A DNA stretch of 56,533 nt from Thiodiazotropha sp040507005 (lineage in GTDB: Bacteria > Pseudomonadota > Gammaproteobacteria > Chromatiales > Chromatiaceae): NCBI GenBank assembly GCA_040507005.1, contig JBEVVS010000077.1, positions 1 to 56,533 of the forward strand. Direction: 5' to 3'. Made by a program: the position numbers and the translations under genes. Each line of letters opens with the position of its first letter. Position 1 is the first letter of the stretch. Below the pieces are notes generated by a model. It was not told where the DNA came from. It was given only the letters and a program-made list of their open reading frames with translations, and ran no database searches. Below, in pieces: positions 42,463 to 49,733 of the stretch.

Positions 42463-44352
42463 ATGAGTGTAATTCCTGAAGATTTTATCAAGAAGACCGT
42501 CACCCTTTCCGCAGCAGTAACCGGGCCCTTCTACAACTCCCGTAAAATCCATGTCGATGGCAGCCGGCCGGATATCCGGGTTCCCATGCGTGAGATCAGC
42601 CAGGAAGCGACGTCTGCCAGCTTTGGGGCGGAGGAGAATCCTCCGATTCCGGTCTATGACACATCCGGACCCTTCACCGATCCAGCGCACAAGATCGACC
42701 TGCTGAAAGGCATGCCCGACCTACGCTCTGGCTGGATCCAGGAGCGAGGGGATTGCGAGTTGCTGGATGGTCCCAGTTCAGAATATGGTCGCACCAGGCA
42801 GACCGATCCGGAGCTTGCCCATCTGCGCTTTGAACATATTCACGCACCGCGCCGGGCCAAAGCGGGCCGCAATGTCACCCAGATGCACTATGCCCGCCGC
42901 GGCATCGTCACCCCTGAGATGGAGTTCGTGGCGATTCGCGAGAATTGCCGCCTGCAGGCGTTACGCGAGGACCCACGTTATACAAAATTGCTGCGTCAGC
43001 ACCAGGGCCAGCCTTTCGGCGCCCGCATACCCGACGAGATCACGCCTGAGTTCGTACGCGCCGAAGTGGCCGCCGGCAGGGCAATCATCCCGGCCAATAT
43101 CAATCATCCCGAATTGGAGCCGATGATTATCGGCCGCAATTTCAGGGTCAAGATCAATACCAACATCGGCAACAGCGCCATCACCTCCTCCATTGAGGAA
43201 GAGGTGGAAAAGATGGCCTGGTCAGCACGCTGGGGGGGCGACACCCTGATGGACCTCTCCACCGGGGACAACATCCATGAGACCCGGGAGTGGATCCTGC
43301 GCAATGCCCCCATGCCCATCGGCACCGTGCCCATCTACCAGGCCCTGGAGAAGGTCAACGGCAAGGCCGAGGAGCTGACCTGGGAGATTATGCGCGACAC
43401 CCTCATCGAGCAGGCGGAGCAGGGGGTCGACTACTTCACCATCCACGCCGGGGTGAGGCTGGCCTACGTGCCCCTCACCGCCGAGCGGGTCACCGGCATC
43501 GTCTCCCGGGGCGGCTCCATCCTGGCCAAGTGGTGCCTGGCCCATCACGAAGAGAACTTCCTCTATACCCACTTCGAGGAGATCTGCGAGATCATGAAGG
43601 CCTACGACGTGGCCTTCTCCCTGGGTGACGGGCTGCGTCCCGGCTGTCTCGCCGACGCCAACGACGCCGCCCAGTTCGGCGAGCTGGAGACCCTGGGGGA
43701 GCTGACCAAGATCGCCTGGGAGCACGATGTGCAGGTGATGATCGAGGGCCCCGGCCATGTGCCGATGCAGATGATCAAGGAGAATATGGACAAGGAGCTG
43801 GCCGACTGTTTCGAGGCGCCCTTCTACACCCTCGGTCCCCTGGTGACCGATATCTCTCCTGGCTATGATCACTTCAGTTCCGGCATCGGTGCCGCCCAGA
43901 TCGGTTGGTACGGTACCGCCATGCTCTGCTATGTGACCCCCAAGGAGCACCTGGGGCTGCCCAACAAGGAGGATGTGCGGGAAGGGATCATCACCTACAA
44001 GATCGCCGCCCATGCAGCGGATCTTGCGAAGGGCTTTCCCGGCGCCCAGCTGCAGGACAACGCCATGTCCAAGGCGCGCTTCGAGTTTCGTTGGAACGAT
44101 CAGTTCGCCCTCAGCCTCGATCCTGAAAAGGCGATGGCGTTTCATGACGAGACCCTGCCCCACCAGGCCCACAAGGTGGCCCATTTCTGCTCCATGTGCG
44201 GTCCCCACTTCTGCTCCATGAAGATCACCCAGGATGTGCGGGATTATGCCCGTAAACAGGGGGTGGCGGAGGAGGAGGCCCTGCAGCAGGGCATGCAAGA
44301 GAAGGCGGTGGAGTTCAAGCGTCAGGGGGCGGAGATCTATAAGGAATTGTGA
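42463..44352 (+). CDS. thiC: Phosphomethylpyrimidine synthase ThiC
   Basis: A 629-residue radical-SAM enzyme turning aminoimidazole ribotide into HMP phosphate for thiamine. Motifs: HIDGSRPDIRVPMREI-like start, TQMHYARRGIVTPEMEFVAI, NTNIGNSAITSSIEEEVEKM, GDTLMDLSTGDNIHETREWI, EGPGHVPMQMIKENM and the C-terminal cluster-binding CSMCGPHFCSMK (CxxCxxxxC). Full length for the proteobacterial long form. TPP riboswitch upstream. Confidence 0.98.
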   Translation: MSVIPEDFIKKTVTLSAAVTGPFYNSRKIHVDGSRPDIRVPMREISQEATSASFGAEENPPIPVYDTSGPFTDPAHKIDLLKGMPDLRSGWIQERGDCELLDGPSSEYGRTRQTDPELAHLRFEHIHAPRRAKAGRNVTQMHYARRGIVTPEMEFVAIRENCRLQALREDPRYTKLLRQHQGQPFGARIPDEITPEFVRAEVAAGRAIIPANINHPELEPMIIGRNFRVKINTNIGNSAITSSIEEEVEKMAWSARWGGDTLMDLSTGDNIHETREWILRNAPMPIGTVPIYQALEKVNGKAEELTWEIMRDTLIEQAEQGVDYFTIHAGVRLAYVPLTAERVTGIVSRGGSILAKWCLAHHEENFLYTHFEEICEIMKAYDVAFSLGDGLRPGCLADANDAAQFGELETLGELTKIAWEHDVQVMIEGPGHVPMQMIKENMDKELADCFEAPFYTLGPLVTDISPGYDHFSSGIGAAQIGWYGTAMLCYVTPKEHLGLPNKEDVREGIITYKIAAHAADLAKGFPGAQLQDNAMSKARFEFRWNDQFALSLDPEKAMAFHDETLPHQAHKVAHFCSMCGPHFCSMKITQDVRDYARKQGVAEEEALQQGMQEKAVEFKRQGAEIYKEL

Positions 44353-44393
44353 ATGTTGAATTGGGTGTGTGCGGCGGGCCGCATGCTTATTTG

Positions 44394-44559
44394 GATCCCC
44401 CTCTCCCTGGCCCTCTCCCGCGAGGGGAGAGGGAATTCACAGATCAGGGCTGGTCGTAAACAATCGGCTTTTGTACATCACCTAGCATGGAGCTTTCGAT
44501 GTACTCGATAAGAACGTCCCCTCTCCCCTTGCGGGAGAGGGCCAGGGAGAGGGGGGATC
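44394..44559. repeat. Inverted-repeat element (CCCTCTCCC type) after thiC
   Basis: A 28-bp arm (44394-44421) and a 29-bp arm (44531-44559) are reverse complements apart from one extra G. Each continues inward with partial further pairing (CGAGGGGAGAGGGA against TCCCCTCTCCCCTT). Such CCTCTCCC-rich palindromes recur in many proteobacterial intergenic regions. It lies between convergent thiC and the beta-propeller gene and may end both transcripts. The rest of 44353-44639 is empty. Confidence 0.85.
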
Positions 44560-44639
44560 AACAGGAAATGTGAGCAAAGCGAACCCATTAATTCAAAATT
44601 CAAAATTAATAAATTCGCCGCCAAGATCCCCATGCTATC

Positions 44640-46397
44640 TCACACGCTACGGGCTCTGGTGAATGGTCTGCGCCACCCTGACACTATCAGCAGCATTCCT
44701 ATGACAAGAAGCGATAGAGGATCTGTGCCTCCGCCTCCGCCAGACGAATCACTGTCGTCGCTGCTGTCTGTCGATTCGCCGACCAGGGTCTCTTCAGAGT
44801 CGCTGTCATTGGTCGCGACTGTATCCATCTGATCCGCTGAGACACTGGCCGTATTGGTAATGGTGCCTTCGTTGGCCGGGGCCGTCACCTCGATTGTGGC
44901 ATTGGCCGCAGCCGAGACCACCAGACTGTCCAGGGTACAGGTCACTGTTCCACCACTCTCGCTGCAACTGCCGCCAGGTACGTTTACCGAGCTATCGACA
45001 TAGCTGACCCCGGTGGGGAGGCTATCGGTTATCACCAGGTTCTGCGCATCCGCCGGGCCCAGGTTGGTAACGGCCAAGGTATAGGTCAGGGTGGCCGATG
45101 GGGCGATCGGGTCTATGTCGTCTTGTTTTACCAAGGATAGATCGGCGCGGGTATCGAAGACGGAGAGACCCAGACCATTTTCCAGTCCTGCGTAGATGTG
45201 TCGGCCATCCGGTGACAGGGCCATTTTGTCGATGCCGTCCAGTTCGGCGCCATTCAGGCCGTCCACCTCCCAGCCGACCCAGCTGAGGGCGCCGGTCTGG
45301 TCGTTGCGTCGGAAGAGATTGATGGAATCGGCAATATAGGCACCCACATAGAGGAACCGCTGTTCATCATCAGGACTTAATGCCAATGCGGTGGGCCACC
45401 ATAGGGTGTCCCAGTCGGAAGAGCTAGAGTGTTGCGTGGTATTGGTGGTGTTGCTCAGATAGGTGAGAGTGCCGTCTCCGGTATTGCGTTGGAAGGTGAC
45501 CACATTGTACTGATCATCGGCGGTGGAATTGATATCGTTGGCGATCAGGCCTGCCAGGTAGAGAAATCGGCCATCGGCGGTTACGATGGTCTCTTCGGCG
45601 TTTTTCAGGCCTGCCAGACCGTTGACCTCGTCGATACTGAGATCGACCAATGTCTGCTGCGGGGTCAGGCCGCCGCCGCTGGTGTTGCGCGAGAAGCTAT
45701 ACAGGTAGCCGCCGATTGCGGTTGCGTAGAGTGAGTTTCCATCGGGGCTGATGTAGACCTCATTGAGGTTGTGCAGGTTGTCATCGTTGACATCGACCTC
45801 CACGGTCCCCACCCAACTCAGGACACCATTGCCCGCCCGTTGAAAGATACCGATGGTGCCCCAACCGCCGATATCGGCCAAATAGAGAAAAAAACCATCC
45901 GGGCTTATCGCCATCGAACCGCTGGGATTCGTCAGTGCGGTGAAATCGGTGCCGGAGACCACCCGCCCGCCATAGGTCAGCTGGCCGGTGGTACTGCTCC
46001 GGTTGAACCAGATGATGGCGTGATCGGTAGGATTCTCGGTCATGCCGGTGGTGTAAAGATGACTGCCGTCCGGGCTGATGGCGATGCCCGCCAGATTATT
46101 CATGCTGGTAGTGCCGTCAAGGGTGTCTACGGATTCCACAAGATCCAGCGCACCGCTGTCGGCATTGCGGGAGTAGACGTTGATTTGGTAGTTGCCGACA
46201 CTCGTGAGTTCCATGCCATAGACATAGCCGCCGTCCGGGCTGATGGCGATATCGTAGTTGCCGCCTACGGTTGATTCATATTCGACGAAACCCAATACTG
46301 AAGCACCCGCAGGAAGCGAAAGCAGCCATAACACGGCAGTCATGATCGCAATGAAGGGTTTTGGAATCTGGACCGAGGGGATAGTAAACTGAGACAT
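44640..46397 (-). CDS. Exported beta-propeller protein with DUF11 domain and C-terminal sorting-like tail
   Basis: A 585-residue protein. It has a signal peptide (FIAIMTAVLWLLSLPAGAS), then seven or so propeller blades with repeated ISPDG..LY motifs (AISPDGGYVYGMELTSVGNY, AISPDGSHLYTTGM, YISPDGNSLYATA, ALSPDGRHIYAGLENGLG; residues about 40-400). Residues 405-520 are a DUF11 domain (TLTYTLAVTNLGPADAQNLV). The tail is Ser/Asp-rich, then GGGGGT, a hydrophobic span (DPLSLLVIGMLLIVSG) and WRR, like a GlyGly-CTERM anchor cut by rhombosortase. ATG 46397 begins MSQFTIPSV. Likely a surface protein. Confidence 0.82.
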   Translation of the reverse strand: MSQFTIPSVQIPKPFIAIMTAVLWLLSLPAGASVLGFVEYESTVGGNYDIAISPDGGYVYGMELTSVGNYQINVYSRNADSGALDLVESVDTLDGTTSMNNLAGIAISPDGSHLYTTGMTENPTDHAIIWFNRSSTTGQLTYGGRVVSGTDFTALTNPSGSMAISPDGFFLYLADIGGWGTIGIFQRAGNGVLSWVGTVEVDVNDDNLHNLNEVYISPDGNSLYATAIGGYLYSFSRNTSGGGLTPQQTLVDLSIDEVNGLAGLKNAEETIVTADGRFLYLAGLIANDINSTADDQYNVVTFQRNTGDGTLTYLSNTTNTTQHSSSSDWDTLWWPTALALSPDDEQRFLYVGAYIADSINLFRRNDQTGALSWVGWEVDGLNGAELDGIDKMALSPDGRHIYAGLENGLGLSVFDTRADLSLVKQDDIDPIAPSATLTYTLAVTNLGPADAQNLVITDSLPTGVSYVDSSVNVPGGSCSESGGTVTCTLDSLVVSAAANATIEVTAPANEGTITNTASVSADQMDTVATNDSDSEETLVGESTDSSDDSDSSGGGGGTDPLSLLVIGMLLIVSGWRRPFTRARSV

Positions 46398-46587
46398 TCT
46401 GCTCTCCGTGCTATACGACAAATTGCGCGAGGTTAATGAATTTCCCTACTTGCTACCAGTTTTTTTTGAACGACTTCCAAAAAGTGAGATCCAGACAGCA
46501 TTTAGAGGGTCGGGACAACCGAAGCAGAGGGGATTTGTTACGAATAATCACCCATCTGCTGAGGTGTGGGCTTGCGGGTGAGGTGAC

Positions 46588-47298
46588 ATGGGTTCCCTAA
46601 AGGAAGTGATCCGGATCGATCGTTTCATCAGCAACGCCACCACGTTGAGCCGATCCCAGGCGCAGCGGGTGATTCGCGCAGGAAGGGTCAGGGTTGACGG
46701 GGTTCAGATCAAACAGGCCTCCTTTTCCGTTCGCCTCGATGCCGAGGTCTACCTCGACGGGTCGATCGTGGCGCCTCCCTTGCCCCGCTATTTCATGCTG
46801 AACAAACCCCTTGGAGTGGTCAGTGCCGCTCACGATCCCAGTCATAGGACGGTGCTGGATCTTTTCGATCTCCCAAATCCGACTGCGTTACACATCGCCG
46901 GTCGGCTCGATATCGACAGCTCAGGATTGGTGCTGGTGACCGATGACGGTCATTGGTCGCACCGTATCACCGCGCCCTCGAATCACTGCCCCAAGACCTA
47001 TGCGGTCACCCTCGCCGAGCCGCTGACGGCCGGACAGGTAGCGAAGCTGGAGGCCGGCCTGCTGCTCAAGGGAGAGGCTCGGCCGACCAAACCTGCGGGG
47101 GTTGAACAGTTATCGGCACTTGAGCTCCGCCTGACCATAACCGAGGGCAGATATCACCAAGTAAAACGTATGTTCGCAGCATTGGGGAATCATGTGCAGG
47201 CACTGCACCGGCTGTCGATTGGCGGCTTGCTATTGGATCCATCCCTATTGCCGAGTGAGTATCGTGCATTGACACCCCAAGAGGTTGCCCTGTTTTAG
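46588..47298 (+). CDS. rsuA: RsuA-type 16S rRNA pseudouridine synthase
   Basis: A 236-residue protein. Residues 8-65 form an S4 RNA-binding domain (IDRFISNATTLSRSQAQRVI, RAGRVRVDGVQIKQ). The catalytic domain has YFMLNKPLGVVSAAHD, the active-site Asp in GRLDIDSSGLVLVTDDG, KTYAVTLAEPL and EGRYHQVKRMFAALGN. It matches RsuA, which makes pseudouridine 516 in 16S rRNA; other RluB/E/F relatives cannot be excluded. Ribosome binding site GAGGTG. Bases 47299-47583 after it hold no gene. Confidence 0.9.
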   Translation: MGSLKEVIRIDRFISNATTLSRSQAQRVIRAGRVRVDGVQIKQASFSVRLDAEVYLDGSIVAPPLPRYFMLNKPLGVVSAAHDPSHRTVLDLFDLPNPTALHIAGRLDIDSSGLVLVTDDGHWSHRITAPSNHCPKTYAVTLAEPLTAGQVAKLEAGLLLKGEARPTKPAGVEQLSALELRLTITEGRYHQVKRMFAALGNHVQALHRLSIGGLLLDPSLLPSEYRALTPQEVALF

Positions 47299-47583
47299 TA
47301 GAGAGGTGATTTCCGCTTCCCGGACCTCGATTTATCTGCCTCTATTAAAGTTCTGGTGGAGGCCTGCCGATCCAATATTTAGTCAACCTGCTTTTTGGCA
47401 GTTGTGCGTATGCGTAAAAAAGGACTATGACCCGATTAATCCTGTGTTGATTATCCGCCGAGAGCTGGCCGGAAACATAAGGAAAAAGAGGATCGGGTGC
47501 TGCAAGGTTCAGCCGCTGCATATCTAGATTACAACACTTTAGTTCACCACTACGATTAAGAGTCTGGATCAAGAGGTATAGTC

Positions 47584-49698
47584 GTGCAGGGGAAGGGTTC
47601 TATTGAGGCGCTGCAGGTAGGGATATTCTCCCAGAGTGATCTGGTGCAACTGCAGGAAGTGATCGAAGCATGTGATGTCGGTCTCTGCCTTATCAATGCA
47701 GAGCGGCGGGTGGTCGCATGGAACCGGCACTTGTCAGACATTACCGGAAAGACGGATCTGGAGGCGATTGCCAGGCCCCTTGAAGTACTTATCCCGCAAC
47801 TGGCAGGCCCCCGTTTCTCCAAAATGGTGCTTAACGCGGCGAAGGCACCCCAATCCGACGGGTCGCTGCAGACCTATTTCTCACTATCCAATTCCCGTCA
47901 CCTATTCAACATCGACGAAGAGCGCTTTATTCGGGTCAGCGTCAAGCCGCTGATGATGCATCCGGGTTATTGTTTGGTGCAGATCAGTGAAATCGACACC
48001 CTGCGTGCACAGCAGGAGCAGCTGACTGCCAACAGCGTGGTGGAGCAGCGGACGCGGGCGATGCTCTCGTCGGTGGAAGATGCGGTCATTCTGATCGATG
48101 CGCATGGCAGAGTGGAGTTTGCCAATCTGGCAGCCGAAGGGATGACGGGGTATAACAACCGACAGATGGTTGGGCGCAGACTGACCGAGGTGTACCGGAT
48201 TTTCGATGAGTCGAGTGCGGATAAGAGACCGCTTGGGTTTGAGGAGACGATCGATAGCGAAGGCAAACAGCTGGTTTTGAAACATCGGGAAGGACTGAGT
48301 CTGCCGGTGCAGCAAACGATTACCAGCCTAAAGGATGAAGCGGGTAATCTTGAAAGCATGGTGTTGGTTTTCAAAGACACCAGCCAATCTAGAAAATTGG
48401 CGGCGCAGTTAAGTTGGCAGTCGAGCCACGATCCGGTCACAAGGCTCTACAATCGCACCGAATTCGATAGGCAACTAACCTCTCTCTTGGAACAGCCCGT
48501 GGTCAAGGGTAATGGACACTGCCTGCTATACCTCGATATCGATCGCTTCAAGATCGTCAATGACAACTGTGGCCATGCTGCTGGGGATGAGCTGTTACGC
48601 CAACTGGCCAGCCTGATCAAACGATCCATCCGTAACAGCGATCTGCTGGCCAGGATGGGTGGGGATGAGTTCGGCATTCTGTTGACCCAGTGTTCAATAC
48701 CTGCAGCGGAACGTATCGCAGACAGTATTCGCCGTTCGATCCAAGGATTTCGGTTTGTCTATGGTGATAAGAGTTTTTCCCAAAGCATCAGTATCGGTAT
48801 GGTCGCCATTGATGACCAGAGCAAGGATCTGCAACAGATCCTGAGCTTTGCGGATTCGGCCTGTTTCTCCGCCAAGGAGGAGGGCAGAAACAAAATTCAT
48901 ATCTACGATCCGCTTGGGAGTTCTGCCGCCAAGCGACATGGTGAAGCAAAATGGGTCACCCAGATTCGCAGTGCACTGGATGAGGATCGCTTCACCCTGT
49001 ATGTGCAACCGATAAAGTCGATAAACAGGGAAAATGCGGTAGAGCACGTGGAGGTATTGATCCGCATGCTGGACGAGTCAGGGGGTTTGATCCTGCCTGG
49101 GGCCTTTATTCCGGCAGCGGAAAGATTCGACCTGATGCCGAGAGTCGACCGCTGGGTAGTCGATCGATTGATTCGTTATATCGATCAGCACCGAGCGGCA
49201 TGCATTGCCGCGGAGCGACGTTACTTTGTCAATTTGTCAGGCCACTCTTTGTGTGACGAGGATGTCCTGAATATGATTTTGGACAGCATCAAACGTTACG
49301 CTATTCCAAAGGGGATGCTCTGCTTCGAGGTCACTGAAACCGCGGCCATATCAAATCTCACCTCTGCCGAACACTTCATGCGTACCCTGCAACGCTTTGG
49401 TTGTGAATTTGCCCTGGATGATTTCGGCAGCGGTCTCTCGTCTTTTGGCTATCTCAAGCACCTGCCAGTGGAGTACCTGAAGATTGACGGTGCATTCGTC
49501 AAAGAGATGCTTGATAACCTGATCGACGATTCGATGGTGGATGCAATAAACCGGATTGGGCATATCATGGGTTTGGAGACCATTGCGGAGTTTGTGGAAA
49601 ACGAAAGGGTATTGCATCGCCTGCAGGATATCGGCATCGATTATGCCCAGGGCTTTGGTATTTGTCGCCCCTACCCGATTGAACAGCTCTTCGAGTAG
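47584..49698 (+). CDS. PAS-PAS-GGDEF-EAL cyclic-di-GMP protein
   Basis: A 704-residue cytosolic protein with a GTG start. PAS 1 lies at about 22-140 (VIEACDVGLCLINAERRVVA), PAS 2 at about 155-275 (MLSSVEDAVILIDAHGRVEF). The GGDEF domain (about 280-440) keeps MGGDEFG near residue 360 and so may make c-di-GMP. The EAL domain (about 455-704) reads EVLIRM in place of EAL but keeps NLSGHSL, FEVTETAA, DDFGSGLSSF and LKIDGAFV, consistent with an active phosphodiesterase. No membrane span. Signal and net activity unknown. Confidence 0.93.
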   Translation: MQGKGSIEALQVGIFSQSDLVQLQEVIEACDVGLCLINAERRVVAWNRHLSDITGKTDLEAIARPLEVLIPQLAGPRFSKMVLNAAKAPQSDGSLQTYFSLSNSRHLFNIDEERFIRVSVKPLMMHPGYCLVQISEIDTLRAQQEQLTANSVVEQRTRAMLSSVEDAVILIDAHGRVEFANLAAEGMTGYNNRQMVGRRLTEVYRIFDESSADKRPLGFEETIDSEGKQLVLKHREGLSLPVQQTITSLKDEAGNLESMVLVFKDTSQSRKLAAQLSWQSSHDPVTRLYNRTEFDRQLTSLLEQPVVKGNGHCLLYLDIDRFKIVNDNCGHAAGDELLRQLASLIKRSIRNSDLLARMGGDEFGILLTQCSIPAAERIADSIRRSIQGFRFVYGDKSFSQSISIGMVAIDDQSKDLQQILSFADSACFSAKEEGRNKIHIYDPLGSSAAKRHGEAKWVTQIRSALDEDRFTLYVQPIKSINRENAVEHVEVLIRMLDESGGLILPGAFIPAAERFDLMPRVDRWVVDRLIRYIDQHRAACIAAERRYFVNLSGHSLCDEDVLNMILDSIKRYAIPKGMLCFEVTETAAISNLTSAEHFMRTLQRFGCEFALDDFGSGLSSFGYLKHLPVEYLKIDGAFVKEMLDNLIDDSMVDAINRIGHIMGLETIAEFVENERVLHRLQDIGIDYAQGFGICRPYPIEQLFE

Positions 49699-49733
49699 TT
49701 AGGCAGTTCAGACAGCCGCACTCTTTTCCAAAC

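Noticed and set aside
43222..44298. A 358-codon open frame on - opposite thiC
   Set aside because: Gly/His/Leu-rich shadow of thiC with no family features.
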